Source: Sanguibacter inulinus
GTDB taxonomy: Bacteria > Actinomycetota > Actinomycetes > Actinomycetales > Cellulomonadaceae
Direction: 5' to 3'
Length of the DNA: 64,000 bases
Assembly: GCF_013415325.1 (NCBI RefSeq)
Contig: NZ_JACBYE010000007.1
Location: 62,001 to 126,000, forward strand
Shown here piece after piece: positions 24,484 to 32,886 of the stretch (its first letter is position 1; every line of letters starts with the position of its first letter). The notes under the pieces are model-generated. The model was not told the DNA's origin, ran no database searches, and worked only from the letters and a program-made list of their open reading frames with translations. A program made the position numbers and the translations under genes.

Positions 24484-25362
24484 ATGCGCCTGGGAGTCCA
24501 CCTCTGGAGGTTCGACGCCGTCGAGCCCGCCCGTCTCCGTGCTGAGCTCGCCGGGACCGCAGCCGAGGCCGAGACGGCCGGCGTCTCGTGGGTGTCCGTG
24601 ATGGACCACTACTTCCAGATGGAGAGCGCCGGGTTCCCCGCGAGCGACCCCATGCTGGAGGCCTACACGACGCTCGGCTTCCTCGCCGGGCGCACAGAGC
24701 AGGCACAGCTCGGGGCGCTCGTCACGGGCGTCACCTACCGTCAGCCCGGCCTCCTCGCGAAGATCGCGACCACCCTCGACGTGCTCTCGGGCGGCCGGGC
24801 GACCCTGGGTCTCGGGGCCGCCTGGTACGAGCGCGAGCACCTGGCGCTCGGGGTCCCGTACCCGCCGCTCGCCGAGAGGTTCGAGCGACTGGAGGAGACC
24901 CTGCAGATCTGCCACCAGATGTGGGACCCAGCAGACGACGGCCCCTTCGAGGGCAAGCACTACCAGCTCGCCGAGACGCTCTGCTCGCCCCAGCCCCTCA
25001 GCACGCCCCACCCCGAGGTGATGGTCGGCGGCGGGGGAGAGCGCAAGACCCTGCGGCTCGTCGCGCAGTACGCCGACGCCTGCAACCTCTTCGCCACGAC
25101 CCCTGAGGGCATCGCGCACAAGCTCGACGTCCTCAAGAGGCACTGCGACGACGTCGGTCGCGACGTCTCGCAGATCCGGGTGACCATGATGCACAGCGGT
25201 GACGAGCTGCACGCCGGAGACCCGGCAGCCTTCACCGAGAGCCTGCGCCCCTACGCGGCGCTCGGCGTGGAGACCGTCATCGTGGCCACACCCCCGACGA
25301 GCGGACCCGAGTGGGTCCGGAGCAGGGTCGCGCCCGCCGTCGCTATGCTGCAGGACATCTGA
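24484..25362 (+). CDS. F420-dependent LLM class oxidoreductase
   Basis: 292 residues, luciferase-like. The F420-type pattern includes MRLGVHLWRFD at the start, WVSVMDHYFQM (about 35-45), LGALVTGVTYRQPGLLAKIATTLDVLSGGRATLGLGAAWYEREH (about 79-122) and later VMVGGGGERKTLRLVAQYADACNLFA. Coenzyme F420 use is the norm for this subgroup in actinobacteria. It is divergent from the DUF606 gene and followed 18 bases later by the AAA ATPase gene. Confidence 0.88.
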   Translation: MRLGVHLWRFDAVEPARLRAELAGTAAEAETAGVSWVSVMDHYFQMESAGFPASDPMLEAYTTLGFLAGRTEQAQLGALVTGVTYRQPGLLAKIATTLDVLSGGRATLGLGAAWYEREHLALGVPYPPLAERFERLEETLQICHQMWDPADDGPFEGKHYQLAETLCSPQPLSTPHPEVMVGGGGERKTLRLVAQYADACNLFATTPEGIAHKLDVLKRHCDDVGRDVSQIRVTMMHSGDELHAGDPAAFTESLRPYAALGVETVIVATPPTSGPEWVRSRVAPAVAMLQDI

Positions 25363-25380
25363 ACTCGACCGAGGAGTCCC

Positions 25381-27426
25381 GTGCCTTCCCTGGCCCTTCC
25401 TGAGCACCTCGCCGTCCTCCAGTCGACCCGGCCGCACCTCGACGTCATCGGGTCGACCCCGTGGCCTCTCCCCGATGGCTGGTGGGACACCACCCGCGCG
25501 CACGTCCAGGCCCTCGTCGACGACGAGCGCGTCGGGCGCCGGGAGACAGCGTGGAACGACTGGCCCGTCGGGACCCCGCACATGGCCATCTACCTGCTCG
25601 TCCTCGGGGAGCGCCTCGGCGGGTGGAGCGCCCTGCTGTCCGGCACCGAGCCGACCTTCCCGCAGAAGGTCATCGCCGACCACCTGCCTCCGGTGTCCAG
25701 GCTGGGCGAGAGCCCCGTCTACAGGTACTTCCCGTCGGCGACAGACTGGCCGCTCCGGCTCCTCGACCACGCCGGACGAGACCCGGAGGCGCGCCTCGAC
25801 GCCCTTGAGGCCAGTGTCGACGCCCTCGCCGTCTTCGACGACGTCGAGCCCTTCGCTGCGCGTCGCGACGCGCTCCGCGGCATCTTCGAGCGTGTCATGG
25901 ACGACCGGGAGCTCCGCAGGCTGCATGCCTTCAGCCCCTACGCCGACCTCGCCCGCCTCTGGCGCCAGGACCTCCTGACCGACGACGAGCGCGCGGTCCT
26001 GCCCGAGCTCGGCGGGTGGGCCGACACCTTCTCCTGGTCCGTCGCCGGCTTCACGGTCGTCCACGACCACCTCGCCTCGATGCTCGAGCGCTCGCAGACC
26101 TCGGACCAGGTGCTCGCCTCGATCGCCCTCGCCGACGGCCGGACCGCCTTGCCCGCGGCGGCCGCTGTCGCACTGGGCCGCGAGCGGGCCGACGCCGTCA
26201 ACGCCGACATGGCGGACCGGCAGGCGTCCTTCGACAAGCAGGTCTGGTTGTCGAGCACCCGGGACTGGGTGGCGCGCGGTCTGCTCCGCGGCGAGATCGA
26301 CGTGTGCCGCACGTGGCTCGCGTCGACCAGCCAGACGGCCGTGTCTCTCGCCGGGCTGCCCGGCGCCCCGGTCGCGTCGGCCTCGCCGAGCCTGGTCGAC
26401 TTCATCCAGGACGTCGAGGAAACCTACACGGCGCGCAGCAGCCGGGCCCGCAACCCGCTCCTCGAAGACTTCGCGCGCAGGGTCAAGCCTGTGCGCCACC
26501 CCGTCCCCGGGCGCCCGATGCGTCTGCGCGACAGCGACGAGACCGAGGACGAGGAGACCGACGACCTGCTGCCCGACGCCGTGGAGATCGGCGACCCGCA
26601 GGGCGAGCTCGCCCGGCTCGTCGGACTCGAACCCGTCAAGGTCCAGGTCCGCCGGCTCGAGGCCGAGGCGCGCGCCGACCAGCTGCGCGCCGAGGCGGGC
26701 ATGCCCGACTCGGGCCGCTCGCGCCACCTCGTCTTCACGGGGAACCCGGGGACCGCCAAGACCACGGTCGCGCGTCTTCTCGCCCGGACCTACGCCCAGC
26801 TCGGGCTGCTCTCCCGCGGGCACCTCGTCGAGGTCAGCCGGATGGACCTCGTGGGCGAGTACATCGGGCAGACCGCCCCCAAGGTCCGGAAGGTGTTCGA
26901 GAGGGCGTCGGGTGGTGTGCTGTTCATCGACGAGGCCTACGCCCTCATGCCTGCCGACTCGCACCGCGACTTCGGCGCCGAGGCCGTCGCGACCCTCATC
27001 AAGCTCATGGAGGACCGCCGCGACGAGGTGGTCGTCGTGGTCGCCGGCTACCCGGCCGAGATGCACAGGTTCTTGCAGTCGAACCCCGGGGTCGCGTCGA
27101 GGTTCCCCAAGACCCTCGTCTTCGACGACTACTCCGACGACGAGCTGCTGACCATCCTGCGTGGCATGGCGACCGAGCAGGGATTCGTGCTCGCCGACGG
27201 CGTCGAGGACCGCATCAGGGCCCTGCTGCCGCACCCGCGCCCGGCAGGATTTGGCAACGGTCGCTTCGTGCGGAACGTCTTCGAGGAGGCCGCGTCGATC
27301 CAGGCCGAGCGCGTGGTCGCCCTCGACGCACCGACCCCGCAGGACATCCGGACGATCACCCCGCAGGACGTGCCCGGCGATCTCCCGGTGGCCCCCGAGC
27401 GCCCGCGCCCGGGGATGTACCTCTGA
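25381..27426 (+). CDS. CbxX/CfqX-type AAA ATPase with a large N-terminal domain
   Basis: 681 residues. The C-terminal AAA domain (about 418-660) resembles CbxX/CfqX/SpoVK: Walker A GNPGTAKT near 454-461, Walker B VLFIDEAYAL near 513-522, a sensor region VVVVVAGYPAEMHRFLQSNPGVASRF, and the C-terminal GNGRFVRNVFEEAASIQAER. The first 400 residues have no recognisable domain. GTG is the start. It differs from the type VII secretion ATPase EccA in its N-terminus, and no secretion genes are nearby. It is probably a remodelling ATPase of unknown client. Confidence 0.85.
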   Translation: MPSLALPEHLAVLQSTRPHLDVIGSTPWPLPDGWWDTTRAHVQALVDDERVGRRETAWNDWPVGTPHMAIYLLVLGERLGGWSALLSGTEPTFPQKVIADHLPPVSRLGESPVYRYFPSATDWPLRLLDHAGRDPEARLDALEASVDALAVFDDVEPFAARRDALRGIFERVMDDRELRRLHAFSPYADLARLWRQDLLTDDERAVLPELGGWADTFSWSVAGFTVVHDHLASMLERSQTSDQVLASIALADGRTALPAAAAVALGRERADAVNADMADRQASFDKQVWLSSTRDWVARGLLRGEIDVCRTWLASTSQTAVSLAGLPGAPVASASPSLVDFIQDVEETYTARSSRARNPLLEDFARRVKPVRHPVPGRPMRLRDSDETEDEETDDLLPDAVEIGDPQGELARLVGLEPVKVQVRRLEAEARADQLRAEAGMPDSGRSRHLVFTGNPGTAKTTVARLLARTYAQLGLLSRGHLVEVSRMDLVGEYIGQTAPKVRKVFERASGGVLFIDEAYALMPADSHRDFGAEAVATLIKLMEDRRDEVVVVVAGYPAEMHRFLQSNPGVASRFPKTLVFDDYSDDELLTILRGMATEQGFVLADGVEDRIRALLPHPRPAGFGNGRFVRNVFEEAASIQAERVVALDAPTPQDIRTITPQDVPGDLPVAPERPRPGMYL

Positions 27427-27483
27427 GGCCTGGACCCCCGCAGACCTCTCGTCACCGGGCGCACCTGCGGTGATACTGGTCCC

Positions 27484-27903
27484 ATGAGCCCTGCCCTCGA
27501 CCTCTCGAGCCCGTGCCCCTGCGGCACTGGGCGCCTCGCCGAGTCCTGCTGCGCGCCCGTCCACTCCGGGGCTGTGCAGGCCCCGACCGCCGAAGCCCTC
27601 ATGCGGTCCCGCTACACGGCCTTCGTCGTGGGGGACGTCGACCACCTCCTCGCCTCCTGGCACCCGCAGACCCGGCCCGAGACCCTCGACCTCGACCCCG
27701 ACACGGTGTTCACCCGCCTCCGGGTGCTCGAGACGGTCGACGGCGGCGAGTCCGACGAGACCGGGACCGTGGCCTTCCGTGCGCACTCGCGCCACGACGG
27801 CGAGCGGAGCACGCAGACCGAGGTCAGCCGGTTCGTCCGCGCCGACGACGGCTCCCGCCGGTGGTTGTACCTCGACGGCGTCGACGGGGCTCCGCAGGGA
27901 TGA
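27484..27903 (+). CDS. YchJ family protein (UPF0225)
   Basis: 139 residues. The zinc-binding SEC-C-like start CPCGTG...ESCC (about 11-25) and AEALMRSRYTAFVVGDVDHLLASWHPQTRP define the family. The role is unclear; SEC-C motifs bind zinc and often assist protein targeting. Its last codons and stop lie in the first copy of a 20-base direct repeat. Confidence 0.85.
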   Translation: MSPALDLSSPCPCGTGRLAESCCAPVHSGAVQAPTAEALMRSRYTAFVVGDVDHLLASWHPQTRPETLDLDPDTVFTRLRVLETVDGGESDETGTVAFRAHSRHDGERSTQTEVSRFVRADDGSRRWLYLDGVDGAPQG

Positions 27904-27924
27904 GCGACGGGGCTCCGCAGGGAT
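27882..27924. repeat. 20-bp direct repeat across the ychJ stop
   Basis: CGACGGGGCTCCGCAGGGAT occurs at 27882-27901 and again at 27905-27924, offset 23 bases. The first copy includes the end of ychJ. It looks like a small tandem duplication just before the adenine deaminase gene. Confidence 0.8.
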
Positions 27925-27958
27925 AAGTTGGGAGGACCCCTGACCGAGAGGACCCCCT

Positions 27959-28987
27959 GTGGCACTGCCTGCTTCCCCCACCCGCGAGTTCGTCACCGGC
28001 CTGCCCAAGGCCGAGCTCCACCTGCACCTCGAGGGCACCCTCGAGCCCGACCTCAAGCTCGAGCTCGCGCGCCGCAACGGCGTCGAGCTCGCCCAGAGCA
28101 CCGTCGAAGAGGTCCAGGCGAGCTACGTCTTCGACTCGCTCGCGAGCTTCCTCGCCGTGTACTACCCGGCGATGGACGTCCTGGTCACCGAGCAGGACTT
28201 CTACGACCTCGCCACGGCGTACCTGCGCCGGGCGGCCGCAGACGGCGTGACGCACGTCGAGATGTTCTTCGACCCGCAGGCGCACACGAGCCGAGGCGTG
28301 CCCTTCGCGGACGTCGTCAACGGCTACCACCGGGCCGCTGTCGACGGTGCGGCGCTCGGTGTCGACGCCCACCTGATCCTCTGCTTCCTCCGGGACTTCT
28401 CGGCCGAGAGCGCCGCAGAGACCCTCGAGGCGTCGGTGCCCTTCGCCGACAAGATCCTCGGCGTCGGTCTCGACTCTGACGAGCGGGAGAACCCGCCGTC
28501 GAAGTTCGGTGCGGTCTTCGCCCGCGCCCGTGAGCTCGGCTACAGGCTGACGATGCACTGCGACATCGACCAGGTCGGGAGCATCGAGAACATCCGCCAG
28601 GTGCTCGAGGACATCGGCGTGGACAGGATCGACCACGGGACCAACGTCGTCGAAGACCCCGCTCTCGTCGAGGTCGTGCGCGAGCGCGGCCTGGGCCTGA
28701 CGTGCTGCCCGGTGTCCAACTCCTTCGTCACCGACGACATGAAGGCCACCGAGATCGCCCAGCTGCTGCGGGCGGGCGTCAAGGTCACGGTGAACTCCGA
28801 CGACCCCGCGTACTTCGGCGGCTACGTGGCCGAGAACTACGTCGCCCTCGTCGAGAAGGCGGGCCTGACGAGCGAGGAGGTCGTGACCCTCGCGAAGAAC
28901 TCCTTCGAGGCGTCGTGGGTCTCGGACGCAGACCGCGCGAGGTTCCTCGCCGAGGTCGACGCCTACGTCGAGGGCTACGCCGGCTGA
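27959..28987 (+). CDS. Adenine deaminase, adenosine deaminase superfamily
   Basis: 342 residues. The metal-binding PKAELHLHLEGT is at about 16-27. SDERENPPSKF, HCDIDQ, and DRIDHGTNV follow, and NSDDPAYFGGY lies near residue 280. The NSDDPAYF form and the spacing match the adenine-specific branch (yeast Aah1-like, adenine deaminase type 2) rather than ordinary adenosine deaminase. It would convert adenine to hypoxanthine for purine salvage, using zinc. GTG start. It ends at a hairpin shared with the convergent permease. Confidence 0.85.
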   Translation: MALPASPTREFVTGLPKAELHLHLEGTLEPDLKLELARRNGVELAQSTVEEVQASYVFDSLASFLAVYYPAMDVLVTEQDFYDLATAYLRRAAADGVTHVEMFFDPQAHTSRGVPFADVVNGYHRAAVDGAALGVDAHLILCFLRDFSAESAAETLEASVPFADKILGVGLDSDERENPPSKFGAVFARARELGYRLTMHCDIDQVGSIENIRQVLEDIGVDRIDHGTNVVEDPALVEVVRERGLGLTCCPVSNSFVTDDMKATEIAQLLRAGVKVTVNSDDPAYFGGYVAENYVALVEKAGLTSEEVVTLAKNSFEASWVSDADRARFLAEVDAYVEGYAG

Positions 28988-29002
28988 CCCAGCGGGTCAG
29001 CC
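28982..29002. terminator. Compact bidirectional hairpin
   Basis: GGCTGACC (28982-28989) pairs with GGTCAGCC (28995-29002) around CAGCG. The stem includes the stop codon of the deaminase and lies two bases from the convergent permease's stop, so one hairpin can end both transcripts. Confidence 0.65.
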
Positions 29003-29003
29003 T

Positions 29004-30269
29004 TCACGGCTGCGGACGGGCGCGGGCCCGCGTGCGCCACAGCCTGGAGACGACGCCTGCCGCCAGCACTGCGGTGCCCGCCACCACAGAGGACAGTGGC
29101 AGCGTCACGACGAGCAGCACGCACCCGAGGGCTCCAGCCACCTGGAGCCCTCGGGGCGTGCGGCGGTCCTGCGGCCCCTGGGTGAAGGCGGCGAGGTTGG
29201 CGACCAGGTAGTAGACGAGCACCCCGAAGGACGAGAACCCGATCACCCCGCGCAGGTCGACGATGAGGACCAGGACGCACACGACGACGGCGAGCGTGAC
29301 CTCGGCACGGAGCGGCACCTGGTGCCGGGGGTCGACCGCGTCGAGCCAGCGCGGCAGGTCGTCGTGGCGTGCCATCGCCAGGCTCGTGCGCCCCACGCCG
29401 GCGAGCAGGGAGAGCAGAGCGCCGAGCGCAGCCGCGGCTGCCCCGACGGTCACGACGGGTACCGCCCAGGTCCAGCCCCCGGCCTGGACGGCGGTGGCGA
29501 GCGGCGTGGCCGAGGCGGCCAGCCGATCGGGTCCGAGGACCGAGAGCAGCGTGACGGCAACAGTCCCGTAGACCAGGACCGTGACGGCCAGGGCGATGTG
29601 CACGGCGCGGGGGATCGTGCGGCGGGGGTCTCGGACCTCTTCGCCGAGGGTCGCGATCCGTGCGTAGCCGGCGAAGGCGAAGAACAGCAGCCCCGCAGAC
29701 TGCAGGACCCCGTACCAGCCGTCGGCGAGGCCGAGGGGCAGGTCCAGCCGCGACCACCGGGGTGCGCCGCCCACGAGCGCGGACACCACCACGACGACCA
29801 GCGCCACCAGGACGACGACCACGACGACCCGCGTGAGGCGGGCAGTCCGGGTGATGCCGCGGCAGCTGACGGCCGTCAGCACGACGACAGCCGCGACAGC
29901 AGCCGGACGCTCCCAGCCGGAGGGCGCCACGTAGGCGGCGAAGGTCAGGGCCATCGCGGCGCAGCTCGCCGTCTTGCCCACGACGAAGCCCCACCCGGCC
30001 ACGAATCCCCACCACGGCCCGAGACGTTCGCGGCCGTAGACGTAGGTGCCACCCGATGTCGGGTACTGCGCGGCGAGCTGGGCCGAGGCCGTCGCGTTGG
30101 CGTAGGCGACAGCCCCCGCCAGGAGGAGGCCGAGGAGCAGGCCCGCCCCGGCTGCCTGAGCCGCCGGCGCGAACACCGAGAACACCCCGGCGCCGAGCAT
30201 CGATCCGAGCCCGATCACCACGGCGTCGGTGGTCCCGAGCCTGCGGGCCAGGGGAGCGGGGCCGGTCAT
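29004..30269 (-). CDS. APC family amino acid permease
   Basis: 421 residues, about 12 membrane helices. The first helix has the substrate-site motif DAVVIGLGSMLGAGVFSVFAPAA of the amino acid/polyamine/organocation superfamily, and FFAFAGYARIATLGEEVRDPRRTIPRA (about 222-248) is the conserved loop after helix 6. It likely imports an amino acid or amine; the substrate is not identifiable. ATG 30269 was chosen because the family N-terminus begins there. It lies downstream of an arsenate reductase-like gene on the same strand. Confidence 0.87.
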   Translation of the reverse strand: MTGPAPLARRLGTTDAVVIGLGSMLGAGVFSVFAPAAQAAGAGLLLGLLLAGAVAYANATASAQLAAQYPTSGGTYVYGRERLGPWWGFVAGWGFVVGKTASCAAMALTFAAYVAPSGWERPAAVAAVVVLTAVSCRGITRTARLTRVVVVVVLVALVVVVVSALVGGAPRWSRLDLPLGLADGWYGVLQSAGLLFFAFAGYARIATLGEEVRDPRRTIPRAVHIALAVTVLVYGTVAVTLLSVLGPDRLAASATPLATAVQAGGWTWAVPVVTVGAAAAALGALLSLLAGVGRTSLAMARHDDLPRWLDAVDPRHQVPLRAEVTLAVVVCVLVLIVDLRGVIGFSSFGVLVYYLVANLAAFTQGPQDRRTPRGLQVAGALGCVLLVVTLPLSSVVAGTAVLAAGVVSRLWRTRARARPQP

Positions 30270-30327
30270 CGGAGGTCGGTCGTCCGGGTCAGCCGGTGAT
30301 CGGACGGCACCGGAGCCGTCGTCAGGC

Positions 30328-30738
30328 TCAGCGGATCCTCCGGTGTAGGTCTTCGACCCGGGGACGGATATCGTCGCGCACGAGGCGCATCCGCTCCATC
30401 CCCGTGACACCGCGCTCGGAGGGCTCGTCGGTGATCCACGTCTCGAGCCGTGTCCCGGGACCTACGACCACCTGTGCCTCGGAGCCGAGCACGACCACGA
30501 CGTCGGAGGCCTCGACCATCGCGGCGGTCAGGGCCTTCGGGTGCTCGTCGCCGACCCCGACGCCGATCTCCGCGAGGGACTCGACCGACTGAGCGTTGAG
30601 CGAGGCGCCCGGCGCAGTCCCGGCGGAGGTCACCACGACAGCGTCCCCGGCCAGGTCGCGCAGGAGGGCCGCCGCCATCTGCGACTTCCCGCCGTTCTTC
30701 TGGCAGACGAAGGTGATGTGCGGGACTGTCTCGGTCAT
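30328..30738 (-). CDS. ACR2-like arsenate reductase (LMW-PTP fold)
   Basis: 136 residues. VCQKNGGKSQMAAAL near residues 10-24 is the anion loop of the mycothiol-linked arsenate reductases of actinobacteria (Corynebacterium ArsC1/ArsC2 type): the catalytic Cys11 is followed by a Lys-Asn-Gly-Gly-Lys variant in place of the usual HNAGRS. It would reduce arsenate to arsenite using mycothiol and mycoredoxin. It stands apart from the other ars genes by about 4 kb. Confidence 0.8.
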   Translation of the reverse strand: MTETVPHITFVCQKNGGKSQMAAALLRDLAGDAVVVTSAGTAPGASLNAQSVESLAEIGVGVGDEHPKALTAAMVEASDVVVVLGSEAQVVVGPGTRLETWITDEPSERGVTGMERMRLVRDDIRPRVEDLHRRIR

Positions 30739-30914
30739 CGCGGGCTCCGGTCGGTTCGGCGTCGTCAGACGGTCAGGAGGGGGGTGCTGCTGGGCACCTT
30801 AACCTGCCGAGGTGTCCAGAGGGTTCGACGTGTCTCACGCGACCGCCCTGCCCTGAGCGGTCAGGCCCTGTCGAGGGGGACCTGACGGCGGGGACGAGCA
30901 CGTGGCCCTGCTCG

Positions 30915-31082
30915 CTAGCGGCCTCGCAGGCGTGCGAACAGCCCTGCCTTCTTCGCCGCGGGCTGGTCGTGGCCGGGGCAGCGGTCGGAGGCGGGGACGC
31001 CCTTCATCACCTGGTCGACGTGCTGCCCGCACCCCGCCCAGGTGGTCTTCCCGCAGGTCGTGCATCGGGTCGCTCGGCACAT
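30915..31082 (-). CDS. Small zinc-ribbon-like protein
   Basis: 55 residues beginning MCRATRCTTCGKTTWAGCGQH. Cys-rich spacing CxxxxCxxC...CxxH plus a basic C-terminus suggests zinc binding. Small proteins of this kind are widespread in actinobacteria. GGAG lies six bases before the ATG. It is divergent from the CoA-disulfide reductase gene, so its promoter sits beside the CstR-like operator and it may be co-regulated by sulfide stress. Confidence 0.6.
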   Translation of the reverse strand: MCRATRCTTCGKTTWAGCGQHVDQVMKGVPASDRCPGHDQPAAKKAGLFARLRGR

Positions 31083-31134
31083 GGTGGCTCCATCTCTCGT
31101 GGTGGTGCCGACGACATGCCGGCACTGCAGACGA

Positions 31135-31152
31135 TATACCCCCGGGGGTATA
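31135..31152. promoter_or_regulatory. CsoR/CstR-type operator
   Basis: The 18-base perfect palindrome TATACCCCCGGGGGTATA ends 11 bases before the reductase ATG. It has the (G/A)TACCCC-GGGGTA form of operators for CsoR-family repressors. The CsoR-like protein encoded two genes downstream is the natural ligand, and it may also affect the divergent zinc-ribbon gene. Confidence 0.78.
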
Positions 31153-31163
31153 CAGTCCTCCAC

Positions 31164-32849
31164 ATGAAGACCCTCATCATCGGAGGGGTGGCCGGAGGCA
31201 TGTCCGCGGCCACCCGGTTGCGCAGGCTCGACGAGCACGCCCAGATCGTGGTGCTCGAGCGCGGACGGTACGTCTCGTTCGCCAATTGCGGGCTGCCCTA
31301 CTACGTCGGTGGCGTCATCGAGGACCGCGACTCGCTGCTCCTGCAGACGCCTGAGTCGCTCGCCGCTCGCTTCGCCCTCGATGTCAGGGTCGGGCACGAG
31401 GTCGTGGCGATCGACCCCGCGGCGAAGACTGTCACCGTGCGCGAGCTCGCCTCGGGCGAGACGAGGACCGAGACCTATGACGCGCTGGTGCTCGCCGCCG
31501 GGTCGTCGGCCGCCCCACGCGCCGGCTCGGGCGACCTGCCCTGGCACACCCTCCGAACGGTCGACGACGTCGACCACATCGCCGCGCTGCTGGGTGCGGC
31601 CGGGGCGGACGCACGAGCCGTCGTGGTGGGGGGTGGGTTCATCGGCCTCGAGGCTGTCGAGAACCTCCGGGCACGGGGTGTCCACGTGACGCTCGTCCAG
31701 CGCGGGCCGCAGATCTTCTCCCCGCTCGACCCGGAGATGGTGCAACCTGTCGTCGAGACGCTCCGCGGGGCAGGCGTCGACGTCAGGACGGGCGTGACGG
31801 TCGTCGCGAGCGGCGCAGGTCACGTCGACCTCAGCGACGGCTCCAGCCTGCTGGCTCAGCTGGTCGTCGACGCCTCCGGTGTCACGCCGGAGTCGACCCT
31901 GGCCGTCGCGGCCGGGCTGACGATCGGACCGACCGGCGGGATCGCCGTCGACGGGCGCCAGCGGACCAGCGACAGGTCGATCTGGGCTGTCGGAGACGGT
32001 GTGGAGAAGGTCGACGCGATCTCGGCCGAGCCGACGCTCGTGACGATGGCGGGACTGGCGAACCGGCACGGACGTGCTGCCGCCGACGACATCGCCGGGT
32101 TGGACCCAGACGACGCCCTGCCGGCTCTCGGGACCTCGATCATCGGCATCCTCGGGCTCACGGTCGCGACCGTCGGCTGGAACGAGAAACGGCTCACCGC
32201 AGCGGGGTGGGCGCACCGGGTCGTGCACACCCACCCGTCCTCCCACGCCGGCTACTACCCTGGCGCGGCGCCGATGGCGATCAAGCTCCTCGTCGACCCC
32301 GCCGACGACGCGATCCTCGGGGCGCAGATCGTCGGGACCGACGGGGTCGACAAGCGGATCGACGTCATCGCGACAGCCATGGTCGGCGGCATCACCGCGC
32401 GGGGCCTGGCCCACCTCGAGCTCGCCTACGCCCCGCAGTACGGCTCCGCCAAAGACCCGGTCAACCTCCTCGGGTACGTCGCGGAGAACGTCGCCGACGG
32501 TGTCGTGGCGACGGTCCAGTGGCACGAGCTCGACGAGCAGCGGCGAGACGGGGTCACGCTGGTCGACGTGCGGTCCGCCGACGAGCACGTCCGCGGTGCG
32601 ATCCCTGGTGCCCTGTCCGTCCCGCTCGACGACCTGCGCAGCCGTCTCCACGACCTGCCGGCAGGCCCGCTGATCGTCCACTGCCAGGTCGGGCAGCGAG
32701 GTCACACCGCGGCTCGTCTGCTCACGCAGCTCGGCTACGAGGTCAGCAACCTCGACGGCGGGTGGAAGACCTGGGCCGCCGGGACGGCCTCCCGCCGTGC
32801 AGGCGAGCACATTACCGCAGCGTCGGTCGCCGCAGAGGTGAGAGCATGA
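31164..32849 (+). CDS. CoA-disulfide reductase with C-terminal rhodanese domain
   Basis: 561 residues. The N-terminal FAD/NAD pyridine nucleotide-disulfide oxidoreductase part has GGVAGGMSAATRLRRL and the single active-site cysteine (Cys42 in SFANCGLPYY) of CoADR/NADH persulfide reductase. A dimerisation domain with a GYYPGAAPMAIKLLVD region follows. The last 100 residues are a rhodanese domain with catalytic Cys507 in HCQVGQRGH. Such fusions reduce coenzyme A or protein persulfides. It follows a CsoR-type palindrome by 11 bases and precedes the regulator gene, so it is likely induced by sulfane sulfur. Confidence 0.9.
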   Translation: MKTLIIGGVAGGMSAATRLRRLDEHAQIVVLERGRYVSFANCGLPYYVGGVIEDRDSLLLQTPESLAARFALDVRVGHEVVAIDPAAKTVTVRELASGETRTETYDALVLAAGSSAAPRAGSGDLPWHTLRTVDDVDHIAALLGAAGADARAVVVGGGFIGLEAVENLRARGVHVTLVQRGPQIFSPLDPEMVQPVVETLRGAGVDVRTGVTVVASGAGHVDLSDGSSLLAQLVVDASGVTPESTLAVAAGLTIGPTGGIAVDGRQRTSDRSIWAVGDGVEKVDAISAEPTLVTMAGLANRHGRAAADDIAGLDPDDALPALGTSIIGILGLTVATVGWNEKRLTAAGWAHRVVHTHPSSHAGYYPGAAPMAIKLLVDPADDAILGAQIVGTDGVDKRIDVIATAMVGGITARGLAHLELAYAPQYGSAKDPVNLLGYVAENVADGVVATVQWHELDEQRRDGVTLVDVRSADEHVRGAIPGALSVPLDDLRSRLHDLPAGPLIVHCQVGQRGHTAARLLTQLGYEVSNLDGGWKTWAAGTASRRAGEHITAASVAAEVRA

Positions 32850-32886
32850 GCCGGCCCCCACTCCTACCCCGAGAGGCCCCGAGAGC

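Noticed and set aside
25381-27426. Type VII secretion ATPase EccA
   Set aside because: The AAA domain is of the related CbxX type, but no esx, eccB-E or mycosin genes are nearby and the N-terminus does not show the EccA repeat pattern as far as I can see.
23326-28101. One continuous minus-strand frame of about 1,590 codons
   Set aside because: Most of it is antisense to four clear plus-strand genes; only the part below about 24324 is real (the DUF606 transporter). High GC makes long empty frames common.
30969-31163. N-terminal extension of the reductase-rhodanese gene
   Set aside because: It would cover the perfect operator palindrome and the divergent small gene; the ATG at 31164 gives the standard FAD-binding N-terminus.
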